A DNA stretch of 64,000 bases, taken from contig NZ_LNAL01000003.1 in the NCBI RefSeq assembly GCF_001483135.1, forward strand, positions 702,906 through 766,905, given 5' to 3'. The notes below the pieces were generated by a model. That model did not search any database. It worked only from the letters and a program-made list of their open reading frames with translations, and was not told the origin of the DNA. Position 1 is the first letter of the stretch, and each line of letters begins with the position of its first letter. Of the stretch, positions 25,402-34,421 are shown one piece after another. Both the position numbers and the translations under genes were made by a program. The DNA is from Solirubrum puertoriconensis. Its GTDB lineage: Bacteria; Bacteroidota; Bacteroidia; Cytophagales; Hymenobacteraceae.

Positions 25402-26535
25402 ATGGCTCATCACCTCAACCGCCGCGACTGGCTTCGGGCCAGCGGTTTGCTTACCGGCGGCTTGCTTCTTGGCTCCGCGGGCGAGCTGCTGGCGGCGCCC
25501 CGCGCCGGCAAAGGCAAAGCCGGCGGCAGCCTCATTAAGCTAAGCGGTAACGAAAACCCGTGGGGCCCCTCCGAAAAGGCCCGGCAGGCCATGCGCGCCG
25601 CTTTCGACGACTGCAACCGCTACCCCAACGACTACCTGAAAGCCCTGCGCGAGCAAATTGCTGCCGCCGAAGGCCTCACGCCCGAGCACGTGCTGCTGGG
25701 CTGCGGCTCCACCGAAATTTTGTCGGTAGTGGGGCTGGCGTACGCGCAAGGCGGCGGGCAAATGGTGTCGGCGTACCCGGCGTTTCCGCTGCTGATGCAG
25801 TACGGCCAGCAGTTTGGGGCCGATTGGGTGAAGGTGCCCCTGAACGCCGCGCACGCCCACGACCTAGGCGCCATGGCCCAGCACGTGGGTGCCCAAACCA
25901 AGCTGGTGTACGTGTGCAACCCCAACAACCCCACCGGCACCATAGTACCCACGGCACAGCTGCGCGATTTCTGCGAGAGCATGGCCCGCCAAACTACCGT
26001 GTTTGTGGACGAGGCCTACCTCGAATACCTCGACGACCCCGCGGCCAGCTCAATGGTGGGGCTAGTAAAGCAAGGCCAAAACGTGATTGTGTCGCGCACC
26101 TTTTCGAAAATTTATGGGCTGGCAGGGCTGCGCATTGGCTACGCGCTGGCGCAGCCCGCCACCGTGCAGCGCCTAGGTAGGTACCAAATGGGTTGGTTTT
26201 GGGGGCAGGGTGTGCCGGCGCTGGCCGCGGCACAAGCCAGCCTCGCCGACCAGGAGTTTGTGCGCACCTCACGGCGGCAAACTACTACTGGCCGGCAGCA
26301 GCTGGTGCGCTGGCTCGATGAACAAGGCATCCGGCACGCGCCGGCCGCAGCCAACTTCGTGTTCCTGAGCCTAGAGAAGTTCCCCACCACGTTTGCCGAG
26401 GACCTGCTGAAGCGCAAGCTGCAGGTTGGGCGGGCGCAGGATTATAACAACGAGAAATGGGCGCGCATCACCATTGGCACGCCCGAGCAAATGAAGCAGC
26501 TCACGAGTGCCCTGGCCGATATGCGTCGCGCCTAG
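25402..26535 (+). CDS. Tat-exported histidinol-phosphate-type aminotransferase
   Basis: The 377-residue product starts MAHHLNRRDWLRASG and has a twin-arginine signal (RR at 7-8, then a hydrophobic LLTGGLLLGSAGELLAA). The body is a fold-type I PLP enzyme similar to HisC: GNENPWGPS, CNPNNPTGT, FVDEAY and the PLP lysine Lys236 in SRTFSKIYGLAGLRIGY. Cytoplasmic HisC has no signal peptide, so this one likely folds with PLP before export to the periplasm. Substrate unknown. No his genes nearby. It ends in C-C-TAG-G and is followed 39 bases later by an exported NTF2-like protein. Confidence 0.9.
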   Translation: MAHHLNRRDWLRASGLLTGGLLLGSAGELLAAPRAGKGKAGGSLIKLSGNENPWGPSEKARQAMRAAFDDCNRYPNDYLKALREQIAAAEGLTPEHVLLGCGSTEILSVVGLAYAQGGGQMVSAYPAFPLLMQYGQQFGADWVKVPLNAAHAHDLGAMAQHVGAQTKLVYVCNPNNPTGTIVPTAQLRDFCESMARQTTVFVDEAYLEYLDDPAASSMVGLVKQGQNVIVSRTFSKIYGLAGLRIGYALAQPATVQRLGRYQMGWFWGQGVPALAAAQASLADQEFVRTSRRQTTTGRQQLVRWLDEQGIRHAPAAANFVFLSLEKFPTTFAEDLLKRKLQVGRAQDYNNEKWARITIGTPEQMKQLTSALADMRRA

Positions 26536-26574
26536 GTGGAGTACCCGATTTCCAACGCCTAACCCTCTTACCCC

Positions 26575-27024
26575 ATGAAACCCTACCTGCTACTGGCCGG
26601 CTTGCTGTTGTGCGCCGGCGCCCCCGCTCTGGCCCAAACCGCTCCTTCGGAGGCCGAAGCCAAGAAGAAGATTGAGCAAACCCTGCGCTACTACCTCGAT
26701 GGCGGCACCAACCGCGACCAAGCCATGGTCACGAAAGCGTTTCGGCCCGAAGCGTCGATGATTTTCGTGCGCGAGGGCGTATTCACGGTAATGCCCATCA
26801 AGGATTATCTGGCCAACATCAAGCCTGGGCCTAAGATAGAGCGCACCACCCGCGTGGTGAACATCGATGTAGTAGGCCAGGCGGCCCAAGCCCGCGTAGA
26901 AAGCGAAGGCGCCGATTACCGCATGGTCGATTTCATGAACCTATTGGAAGTGGATGGCGAATGGAAAATCGTGAACAAGATTTTCTACCGCCTGCCCAAA
27001 ACCACCGCCACCGCCGGCAAATAG
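26575..27024 (+). CDS. Secreted NTF2-like (putative lumazine-binding) protein
   Basis: A 149-residue protein with a signal peptide (MKPYLLLAGLLLCAGAPALAQ). The rest is one NTF2-like domain of the kind annotated as putative lumazine-binding: IEQTLRYYLDGGTNRDQAMV, FRPEASMIFVREGVFTVMP, and DFMNLLEVDGEWKIVNKIFY. Members often act as small-molecule binding or accessory domains; no catalytic residues are evident. It may be co-transcribed with the exported aminotransferase upstream, from which it is separated by 39 bases, and is followed by a terminator. Confidence 0.85.
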   Translation: MKPYLLLAGLLLCAGAPALAQTAPSEAEAKKKIEQTLRYYLDGGTNRDQAMVTKAFRPEASMIFVREGVFTVMPIKDYLANIKPGPKIERTTRVVNIDVVGQAAQARVESEGADYRMVDFMNLLEVDGEWKIVNKIFYRLPKTTATAGK

Positions 27025-27088
27025 CTGCTGCTGAAGCCCATTGCAATAACCCTAGGTGCCCAGTTGCCCTAGGAGCTGCGTGCGTGCC

Positions 27089-27118
27089 AAGCCCCGCCCA
27101 ACTATGGGCGGGGCTTTC
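27089..27118 (+). terminator. Terminator after the NTF2-like gene
   Basis: Arms AAGCCCCGCCCA/TGGGCGGGGCTT with a four-base loop, then TTTC. Confidence 0.8.
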
Positions 27119-27149
27119 GCGTTCGGAAGCTGTTTGCTTTGCTGCTGCT

Positions 27150-29273
27150 ATGCCTCATTTTCGATTTACGCTGCCCGTTGCATTGTGTGCTGCTGCCCTA
27201 GGTGCGCAGGCCCAAACCGAGCCAGCCGATACTACCCGCCGCTCCGTTGCCCTGCCCGAAGCTACCGTAATCGGCTACGGCCAACGCCTGCCGTTGCGGC
27301 GCACCGCGGCGGGCGTGGGCGTGGTGGATGAGCAGGTGATTCGGCGTTTCAACGAGGTGTCGCTGACGCAGGCCGTGAACACGCTGCCGGGGGTGCGGCT
27401 GGAGGAGCGCGCTACCGCCAGCTACCGAATAAGCGTGCGGGGCAGCACCATCCGCTCGCCGTTTGGGGTACGCAACGTAAAGGTGTACTACAACGACATA
27501 CCCTTTACCGAAGCCAGCGGCAGCACCCCGCTCAACCTACTCGACCCTGCCAACCTAGGCCGGATTGAGGTGATAAAAGGCCCGGCCGGCAGCGTATACG
27601 GTGCCGGCACGGGCGGCGTAGTGCTGCTGGACAACCGTCGGCCGCTGCCCGGCGAGGCGCGCGTGCAATTAGGCGTAGCTGCGGGTTCGTTTGGCTTGCG
27701 GCGCTACTCGGCCGTGGCCGAAACCGGCAAGCAGGGCCGCACCCTGCGGGCGCAATACACCCGGCAGGAGCTCGATGGCTACCGGCAAAACAGCGCCCAG
27801 CGCCGCGACGTGCTGACGCTCGACGGCGAGCTGCCAATTTCCGAGAAGCAAACCATCAGCCTCAACGCGCTCTACACCGACCTCGACTACCAAATACCCG
27901 GCAGCCTCACGCGGGCGCAGTTCGAGCAGAACCCGCGGCAGGCGCGCCCGCGCAGTGCCGCCGGGCCCGGCACCGTGGAGCAGCGGGCGGCGTACCGCTC
28001 GCGCACGGCGCTGCTAGGGGCCACGCACGAGTACCGTTTTTCGCCGGCCTTCTCTAACAAAACCACCCTCTACGCCCTCGGCTCGGTTATCCGCACGCCG
28101 TTTTTGGTTGATTATGAGCGCAACACGCAGGTAGGGTGGGGTGGGCGCACCAGCTTTGGCTACCGCACGCTGCTGGCCGGGTTGCCGCTGCGCCTCACGG
28201 CCGGGGGCGAGGTGCAAACCTCGTTCGAAAACGCGCGCAACTACCAAAACCAAGGAGGCACCCCCGGCTCGTTGCGCTACGACGACGAAATTCGGACGGC
28301 TACGGGCTTTGCGTTTGGGCAAGCCGATTGGGAGCTGCCCTACGGCTTTTTGGCCACAGTAGGCGCTAGCTACAACCGCCTGCGCTACCGCATCTACCGC
28401 GTATCGGATGCGGCTTTGCAGCCCAACAACTACCGCTTCGAGCGCAGCTTCCGGCCCGAGGTGTCGCCTAGGGTAGCGCTGCTCAAGGAACTGACGCCGC
28501 AGGTATCGGCCTACGCCAGCGTAAGCAGCGGGTTTTCGCCGCCCACCGAGGAGGAGATTCGCCCCTCCAACGGTTCGCTCAACCGCGACTTGCAGGCCGA
28601 GCGCGGCACCAGCTACGAGGTAGGCACCCGCGGCCAGCTACTAGGCAACCGCCTGCGCTTCGATGTAGCTGCTTACGATTTCCGGCTGCGGCAAACCATT
28701 GTATCGCGCACCGATGCGCAGGGTGTGCAGTTGTTTTCCAACTCCGGCTCCACGCGCCAACGCGGCGTGGAAGTGGCGCTGAGTGGCTGGCTCTGGCAAG
28801 CGCCGGCGCAGGCCGTAGCTACTACCTCCGATGCCGCCGCACTGCCCCTGGGTTTGCGGGCCTTTGCCAGCTACGCCTACAACCACTACCGCTTCGGTAG
28901 CTACGAAACCAACGGCGACAATTTCAGCGGTAACCGGCTCACAGGCACCGCCCCGCATACCCTAACGGCTGGGCTCGATTTCAGCCACCGCCTAGGTTTC
29001 TACGTCAGCCCCACCACCAACCACCAGGCCCGCATTCCGCTCAACGATGCCAACACGGTGTACGCCGCCGGGTACTGGACGTTTGCCGCGCGCACCGGCT
29101 GGCGGCGCACCTGGCTGCAGCACCTTGAAACGGAAGTGTACGCGGGCGTAGAAAATGCCACCGACCGGCGCTACAGCCTCGGCAACGACCTGAACGCCTT
29201 CGGCAACCGTTACTTTCAGCCCGCGCCGGGGCGCAACTACTACGGCGGGGTTACGCTGGGGTTGCGCTGGTAA
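27150..29273 (+). CDS. TonB-dependent outer-membrane receptor
   Basis: A 707-residue receptor. The ATG at 27150 (MPHFRFTLPVALC) gives a proper signal peptide; the open frame extends further upstream through the previous gene and its terminator, so that part is not used. The plug domain includes the TonB-box-like LPEATVIGYG, LTQAVNTLPGVRL, VRGSTIRSPFGVRNVKVYYNDIPF and IEVIKGPAGSVYGAGTGGVV. A ~550-residue beta-barrel ends in LGLRW with a terminal aromatic. No SusD follows, so it is more likely a metal-chelate or cofactor receptor than a glycan importer. Its 3' end overlaps the converging kinase gene by 23 bases. Confidence 0.92.
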   Translation: MPHFRFTLPVALCAAALGAQAQTEPADTTRRSVALPEATVIGYGQRLPLRRTAAGVGVVDEQVIRRFNEVSLTQAVNTLPGVRLEERATASYRISVRGSTIRSPFGVRNVKVYYNDIPFTEASGSTPLNLLDPANLGRIEVIKGPAGSVYGAGTGGVVLLDNRRPLPGEARVQLGVAAGSFGLRRYSAVAETGKQGRTLRAQYTRQELDGYRQNSAQRRDVLTLDGELPISEKQTISLNALYTDLDYQIPGSLTRAQFEQNPRQARPRSAAGPGTVEQRAAYRSRTALLGATHEYRFSPAFSNKTTLYALGSVIRTPFLVDYERNTQVGWGGRTSFGYRTLLAGLPLRLTAGGEVQTSFENARNYQNQGGTPGSLRYDDEIRTATGFAFGQADWELPYGFLATVGASYNRLRYRIYRVSDAALQPNNYRFERSFRPEVSPRVALLKELTPQVSAYASVSSGFSPPTEEEIRPSNGSLNRDLQAERGTSYEVGTRGQLLGNRLRFDVAAYDFRLRQTIVSRTDAQGVQLFSNSGSTRQRGVEVALSGWLWQAPAQAVATTSDAAALPLGLRAFASYAYNHYRFGSYETNGDNFSGNRLTGTAPHTLTAGLDFSHRLGFYVSPTTNHQARIPLNDANTVYAAGYWTFAARTGWRRTWLQHLETEVYAGVENATDRRYSLGNDLNAFGNRYFQPAPGRNYYGGVTLGLRW

Positions 29274-31590
29274 GCCTAGGGAAGTAAACCGAGAACTGGG
29301 AGCCTATGCCCGGCTCGCTGCTGACCTCAATTTTGCCGCCCGCGTTTTCGACGCTGCGCTTTACCATGTACAGGCCCACGCCCGAGCCCTCCACGTGGCC
29401 GTGCAGGCGCCGGAACATGGTAAATAGTTGCTGCTGCTGCTCCGGCTCGAGGCCCAGGCCGTTATCCTGCACGTGCAGTACCGTAAACGACTCTTGCAGC
29501 TCGCAGTAGATGCGGATGTGCGGCGCCCGCTCGGGGTGGCGGTACTTGAGCGCGTTGCTGAGCAGGTTGTACACCACCGAACGCAAATTGCGCGGCGAAA
29601 ACGATACGCTGGGGCAGTCGCTTAAGTCGGCTTCGAGGTGGGCCCCGGTTTGCTCGATCAGCGGCTGCAAGTCCTGGTACACATCGTCGTACACGGTAGC
29701 TAGGGCTACTTGCACAGGCGGCTGATCGAACTCCTTCTGCAGCTTGGTTACCTCGCTGAGGTAGCCAATGGTGCGCTTAAAGCGCTCCACCGATTCGTGC
29801 ATCATGTGCAGCACCGGCGCTAGCTCGGGGCTGCTAAGCGAAGCCTCCGGCAACTGGTGCTCCAGCAAATCGAGCAGTCCCTCAATGTTGGTAATGGGCA
29901 CCCGCAAATCGTGCGAGGCGCTGTAAATAAAGTTATCGAGGTCGACGTTGGTGCGTACCAGCCGCTCGTTGGTGGCCTGCAGTTGCTTGTTGAGCGCGCG
30001 GGCCTCGTCGCGGGCGGTGCGTAGCTGCTGGGTGAGGCGCTGCAGGGCCTGCTCGGCCAACTGGCGCTCGTGTATGTCGAACACGGTACCCACAATGCCC
30101 TCGTACTCGCCGGCCGCATTGTAGCGCGGCATGCCCGCATCAATAGCCCAGCGGTACTGCCCATCGTGGCGGCGCAGGCGGTACACTATCCTGAAGGGTA
30201 CTTGATGTTTATTGGCTTCCAGAAAAGCCTGTTCGGCAGCTGGAGCATCGTCGGGGTGCACGGCATTCAGCCACCCAATACCTAGGGCCTCGGCCTCTTG
30301 CTGGCCGGTGTAGCTGTACCACTGCCGGTTGAGGTAGGTGCATTGCCCTTCGGGGTCGGTTACCCACACCATTGAGGGCAGGCTATCGGCCATGGAGCGG
30401 AAGTACTCCTCGCTTTCGAGCAACACGTGCTGCAGGCGCTTCTGCTCATGAATATCGGTATCGGTGCCAAACCAGCGGGTAATGTTGCCCTCGGCATCGC
30501 GCGAGGGAGAGGCCCGCACCAAAAACCACCGAAACTCGCCGCTGGCATTGCGCAACCGCGCTTCTATCTCATAGGGCGTGCCGTGCGCGAGCGAGGCGTT
30601 CCAGTGCTGCTGCAGGCGGGGCAAATCGGCGGGGTGAAAATAGGCCGCCCAACCATTGCCCTGGCATTGCTCCCAAGTGCTGCCGGTGTAACGGTACCAC
30701 TGCTCATTGTAGTAGTCAACCTCGCCTTCGGGGGTAGCTGTCCAGACGAGCTGATCGATGGCATTAGTAAGCGTAAACAACTCCTGCTGAATGCGTTGTA
30801 TTTGCTGCTGCGCCACTACCTGCTCCGTTACTTCGTGGCTGAACACCACCACGCCGTCTACGCGCCCGTGCTCATCAAAGCGCGCCTGCTGAATGTAGTT
30901 GAAGTAGCCCATTTCGGTGGGCCCATCGAGCGTGCGTTGGATCGGGAGCAGCACGCCTTGCGCCTCGTGCGAAATGCCGGTTTCGTATACCCGCCGCAGC
31001 GAGGAATACGCCGGGTGCCCAGCCGCCTCGGGCACTGCCTCGAGCAAGGGCCGACCCACCAGCTCGCGGCCCGGAAACAACTGCTCGTAAGCGGTGTTAA
31101 TCAGCTCGTAGACAAAGTCGGGGCCTGCCATCATGCAAATGGCCGTGGGCGCGTGCCGAAACAACCGCTCCAGCCGACTGCCCAGTGCCAAGGCGTTGGG
31201 GTCGGCCGAGGCACCTAGGGCTGCCGCGGGGGCAGTGGCCTGGGCAAAACCCAAGGCCAACCCTTCGCCGAAGCACTGTATTGCCAACTGCCAGGCCGCC
31301 GCGGTGCCATCGGGCATGGCAGGCAGCAGCACCTGCATGGCTTGGCCCGATTGGTATACCTGCTGGCAATGCTCCAGCACCTGTCGGCTACCTAGGGGGG
31401 CAAAGCAAGTGCTAAGGGGCAAGTTGGGCTCGGCTGGCTGGCGCAGCACTTGTTGCGCGGCCTGGTTGAGGTGCGTTACCACAAAGTCGGCAGCCAGGGG
31501 CGCAGCAGGCTGCAGCAGTGCCACCGGCGACAGCGACACGTTGAGCAGGGTTTGAGCAAGCTCAGGAGTAGAAATCGGGTGGTTTGACAA
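29251..31590 (-). CDS. Multi-PAS soluble sensor histidine kinase
   Basis: A 779-residue kinase without membrane helices. Several PAS domains are visible: one around 150-250 (AGPDFVYELINTAYEQLFPG), one around 275-390 (DYYNEQWYRYTGSTWEQ... with the PAC motif), and one around 395-510 (CTYLNRQWYSYTGQQEAEALG). A coiled helix leads to the HisKA box SASHDLRVPITNIEGLL with His560, then an HATPase domain with NLLSNALKY, DNGLGL and GSGVGLYMVK. It has no receiver domain and no regulator beside it, so it is an orphan kinase. PAS number and domain type point to cytoplasmic redox or small-molecule sensing. Confidence 0.92.
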   Translation of the reverse strand: MSNHPISTPELAQTLLNVSLSPVALLQPAAPLAADFVVTHLNQAAQQVLRQPAEPNLPLSTCFAPLGSRQVLEHCQQVYQSGQAMQVLLPAMPDGTAAAWQLAIQCFGEGLALGFAQATAPAAALGASADPNALALGSRLERLFRHAPTAICMMAGPDFVYELINTAYEQLFPGRELVGRPLLEAVPEAAGHPAYSSLRRVYETGISHEAQGVLLPIQRTLDGPTEMGYFNYIQQARFDEHGRVDGVVVFSHEVTEQVVAQQQIQRIQQELFTLTNAIDQLVWTATPEGEVDYYNEQWYRYTGSTWEQCQGNGWAAYFHPADLPRLQQHWNASLAHGTPYEIEARLRNASGEFRWFLVRASPSRDAEGNITRWFGTDTDIHEQKRLQHVLLESEEYFRSMADSLPSMVWVTDPEGQCTYLNRQWYSYTGQQEAEALGIGWLNAVHPDDAPAAEQAFLEANKHQVPFRIVYRLRRHDGQYRWAIDAGMPRYNAAGEYEGIVGTVFDIHERQLAEQALQRLTQQLRTARDEARALNKQLQATNERLVRTNVDLDNFIYSASHDLRVPITNIEGLLDLLEHQLPEASLSSPELAPVLHMMHESVERFKRTIGYLSEVTKLQKEFDQPPVQVALATVYDDVYQDLQPLIEQTGAHLEADLSDCPSVSFSPRNLRSVVYNLLSNALKYRHPERAPHIRIYCELQESFTVLHVQDNGLGLEPEQQQQLFTMFRRLHGHVEGSGVGLYMVKRSVENAGGKIEVSSEPGIGSQFSVYFPRLTSATPA

Positions 31591-31761
31591 GGCTGATGGA
31601 GGGAGCAGGGCACATGGGCTGCAGCCCGAAGGTAAGACTATGTAAATAGGTTGCTAAGCAGGGGCTGCTCTGGCTCAGGTCGGCAACGGGCAGCTGAGCG
31701 AGGCGTGCTAGGCAACCAAGCGCAAAGCCGCCGTTGCGCCGGCGCGGTTTGCAAACCGCTC

Positions 31762-32154
31762 ATGACCCGGCAAATAGCCGCGCAATTGCTTTCCGCGTAC
31801 AAAACCCGGATATCCACCAAGATGGAGCGACTACATCCTGCTTTACGGCATTTGCAACAGCTACACGGGCGGCTGCTTGGGCTCAACGAATTCACGTCCG
31901 AGCACCGCGCCGAGATGCTGCGCCTTACCAATGAGGCGCTACCCGAGCTCGAGCGCCTGGCCTCGGTGGATATTACTGTGCCTTGGCAGCGCCAAGTGCG
32001 GGCCAGCCGCGAGTTGGTAGAAATGGCCGCCGCCGAGGCCGCCAAGCCTTTGCCGCAGTGGCGGCTGGTGCTTACCGCCCTCAGCGGAGCGCTGTACCCA
32101 TGGGCGCATTTGCCAGCCCTGCCGCGTACCTCGCCCAACGCTAATGCCGGCTAA
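31762..32154 (+). CDS. Hypothetical helical protein
   Basis: The 130-residue product starts MTRQIAAQLLSAYKTRIS; the ATG at 31762 is chosen because the open frame upstream is low-complexity Arg/Gly. The protein is helical, with LHPALRHLQQLHGRLLGLNEF and RASRELVEMAAAEAAKPL, and a hydrophobic WRLVLTALSGALYPWAHL that may be a short membrane-associated helix. No family recognised. It overlaps the palindrome at 32149-32180, which holds its stop codon, and converges with the oxidoreductase gene. Confidence 0.55.
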   Translation: MTRQIAAQLLSAYKTRISTKMERLHPALRHLQQLHGRLLGLNEFTSEHRAEMLRLTNEALPELERLASVDITVPWQRQVRASRELVEMAAAEAAKPLPQWRLVLTALSGALYPWAHLPALPRTSPNANAG

Positions 32155-32180
32155 GCGCCTGGCTAGCCAGGCGCTTAGCC
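32149..32180. terminator. Perfect 32-bp palindrome between convergent genes
   Basis: Sixteen-base arms starting GGCTAAGCGCCTGGCT with no loop. The TAA stop of the plus-strand gene lies inside. Likely bidirectional terminator. Confidence 0.7.
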
Positions 32181-32188
32181 CCTAGCAG

Positions 32189-33343
32189 CTACACCTTAAT
32201 GGCTTTGCCCTTGCGGGCCGACTCGTAAATGGCCATGATGTAGCGCACATCGCGCAAGCCCTCTTCCCCGGGCGTGCGGGGCGTTTTGTTTTGCATGATG
32301 CACTCCGAGAGGTGGTCCATTTCGGCGGCAAACTGGTTGCCTTCTTTAAGCTGCGGCTCCTCCTTGCCGTCCTGCTTGCCGATCTTCATGTTGTGCTTGT
32401 CGTAGTCGGAGAGGGGGTCGAGGTCGAGCCAACCTTTGTCGCCGAATATGCGGCCGCGCTTCACCGTTTCGTAGCTGTACGACGACGTGCACGAAGCCAG
32501 CACCCCGCTCGGAAAGCGCAAGGTAAAGGCCACGTTGTCTTCTACTTCCTTGAAGCGGGGGTCGTTCGGGTCGGAGGAAATTTGGGCGGTAACTTCCACG
32601 GGTTCCTCGCCCGTGAAATAGCGCGCAGCATTCAGCGAGTAAATGCCGATGTCCATCAGCGAGCCGCCACCGGCCAGTTTCTTTTGCACGCGCCAGGTGT
32701 CGGCCTTGTCTTCGGTGGGCTTCACGAGGCGGCCGTGGTCGGAGGTAATAAAGCGAATCTTGCCCAACTCGCCCTTTCGGATGCGCTCGATGGCGTTCAG
32801 GTTGAAGGGCTCGTACTGGCAGCGGTAGGCAATCATTAGCTGCTTGCCCGCTTTTTTGCTCGCGTCAATCATCTTCTGGCAGTCCTCCACAGAGGTGGCC
32901 ATGGGCTTTTCGCACAGCACGTGCTTGCCGGCCTGCGCCGCCCGAATGGTGTACTCGGCGTGCATGCTGTTGGGCAAGATAATGTACACTACATCCACCT
33001 CGGGGTTGTCCTTGATGCTGTCGAAGTTCTGGTAGCTATAAATGTTCTTCTCCTGGAGGCCGTATTCCTGCGCCAGCTTTTTGGCTTTGTCGGGCGAGCC
33101 GCTTACCAAGGCTACCAGCCGGGAGTGTTGGCAATCCTTGAAGTTGGGCATGATTTCCTCGGTGGCAAATTTGCCCAGGCCAACAATGGCCCAGCCGAGT
33201 TTCTTCTTGTCGTTGTTTTGCATAGCGGCGGTGAGTGGTTGAGCGAGCGAGGCAGCGGCAGCACCCGGCCCGGCTAGCGCTGCCATTGCAGCACCCAGCC
33301 CAGCCTGGCGCAAAAACTGGCGGCGCGAATCGGTGGCATCCAT
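32189..33343 (-). CDS. Tat-exported Gfo/Idh/MocA-family oxidoreductase
   Basis: The 384-residue product starts MDATDSRRQFLRQAG with a twin-arginine signal (RR at 7-8) and an Ala-rich h-region. The Rossmann fold follows with IVGLGKF (dinucleotide site) and the family motif CEKPMA (Glu145-Lys146-Pro147), in which Lys is catalytic. The C-terminal half has GGSLMDIGIYSLNAARYFTGEEP, as in glucose-fructose oxidoreductases, which are exported with bound NADP. It probably oxidises or reduces a sugar in the periplasm. The ATG is preferred over an upstream TTG. Confidence 0.92.
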   Translation of the reverse strand: MDATDSRRQFLRQAGLGAAMAALAGPGAAAASLAQPLTAAMQNNDKKKLGWAIVGLGKFATEEIMPNFKDCQHSRLVALVSGSPDKAKKLAQEYGLQEKNIYSYQNFDSIKDNPEVDVVYIILPNSMHAEYTIRAAQAGKHVLCEKPMATSVEDCQKMIDASKKAGKQLMIAYRCQYEPFNLNAIERIRKGELGKIRFITSDHGRLVKPTEDKADTWRVQKKLAGGGSLMDIGIYSLNAARYFTGEEPVEVTAQISSDPNDPRFKEVEDNVAFTLRFPSGVLASCTSSYSYETVKRGRIFGDKGWLDLDPLSDYDKHNMKIGKQDGKEEPQLKEGNQFAAEMDHLSECIMQNKTPRTPGEEGLRDVRYIMAIYESARKGKAIKV

Positions 33344-33477
33344 AAGCAATTGCGCATGTGGGTAATAGCAGGGCTAACGGCACGGCCCAAGGCGGGGTTG
33401 CGAGGCCGTGCGTGCGCGCTTGCTAAAGCCTGCCTTGCCGCCACATGCGGCGCTGCACTTAGGTAGCCGCAGCTCTC

Positions 33478-33533
33478 AACCGGCACCGCCCGCTCCTAGG
33501 CAGCTGTGGGCCTAGGAGCGGGCGGTGCCGGTT
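33478..33533 (-). terminator. 24-bp perfect hairpin after the PAP2 gene
   Basis: Arms 33478-33501 and 33510-33533 are perfectly complementary with an eight-base loop, and both contain CCTAGG. It lies just after the PAP2 gene and upstream of the oxidoreductase; no T-run. Confidence 0.65.
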
Positions 33534-33560
33534 GGTTATGTGCAGCTAAAGCAGCCCAAC

Positions 33561-34358
33561 CTAGGGGCGCCAAACCACCGTAAGGCCTGCTGCGCCGGGG
33601 TAGGCCAGCGGGGCAATACTGTAGCGGCCAGGCAAAGGTTTGCGGCCCCAGCGGTTGCGGTGCGTGAGGTAGCCCAAGTGCGCCGACAAAATGCCTACGC
33701 CGGCACCTGCCACCACATCGGATTTCCAATGGCGGTTGTTGAGCATGCGCAGTGCGGCCACGCTCGTGGCAATGGTATAAGCGCCCACGCCGTACCACTG
33801 GCTTTTGTCGCGGAACTCGGTGTGCACAATGCTGGCCGCCAGAAAAGCCTGCGCCGTGTGGCCCGACGGAAACGAGTTGCGCGTACTGCCATCGGGGCGC
33901 AAAATCTTGGTGGTGTTCTTCAGCGTGAAGGTGGTAGCAGCAAAAATGGCTTCCGACTTCAGCACTACCAACAAAATGTTCAGCCGGTCGTCGCGGGTTT
34001 CCACGCCCGAAAGCTCCACGGCTGCTAGCTCGAGATACGGCGCGAGAATCAGGAAATCATCGATGCGGGTGCGGAAGTTGGGAAACCGCCGCTGGATGTC
34101 GCGCTGCGCATCGTAGCTGCTGTACAGGCCGCGCCCGTTGATGGTGCTTACCCCGTAGCCGATCAGCGCCGCCGGCACCACGGTAGCGCGCACCAGCTTG
34201 CCCTTGTACCAAGGCTGTTTGCCGGGTGCGGGCACGCCGCCGGGGTTTTCGTATTTACGAACGGTATCGGGCACCGCTGCGGGCGCCAGTGGCGTTTGGG
34301 CTTGTGCCACTATGGGCAGCAAGCTTGCCAGGAAAAGAAGAAAGCGGGTAACAGACAT
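33561..34358 (-). CDS. PAP2-family phosphatase, periplasmic
   Basis: A 265-residue protein with an N-terminal signal (residues 1-20, ending VAQAQ). The three PAP2 motifs are all present: Lys147-x6-Arg154-Pro155 (KNTTKILRP), PSGH at 164-167, and Arg204...His210-x3-Asp214 (RMLNNRHWKSD), where His210 is the phospho-nucleophile. Family members dephosphorylate lipid phosphates such as phosphatidic acid or undecaprenyl-PP, or are acid phosphatases. The hydrophobic segments after 100 are compatible with membrane association. The gene ends in C-C-TAG-G. Confidence 0.92.
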   Translation of the reverse strand: MSVTRFLLFLASLLPIVAQAQTPLAPAAVPDTVRKYENPGGVPAPGKQPWYKGKLVRATVVPAALIGYGVSTINGRGLYSSYDAQRDIQRRFPNFRTRIDDFLILAPYLELAAVELSGVETRDDRLNILLVVLKSEAIFAATTFTLKNTTKILRPDGSTRNSFPSGHTAQAFLAASIVHTEFRDKSQWYGVGAYTIATSVAALRMLNNRHWKSDVVAGAGVGILSAHLGYLTHRNRWGRKPLPGRYSIAPLAYPGAAGLTVVWRP

Positions 34359-34421
34359 ACAAGCCGGAGTACCTGCAAAGGTACTCCGGTGTTATGGATG
34401 AGCTAACTGCGTTAATCTGAC

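Noticed and set aside
26961..27149. Upstream extension of the TonB-dependent receptor
   Set aside because: It would overlap the end of the NTF2-like gene and run through a clear terminator at 27089-27118; the ATG at 27150 gives a signal peptide.
31638..32138. 166-codon minus-strand frame opposite the 31762 gene
   Set aside because: Cys/Ser/Arg-rich and no motif; the plus-strand frame has better amphipathic helices.
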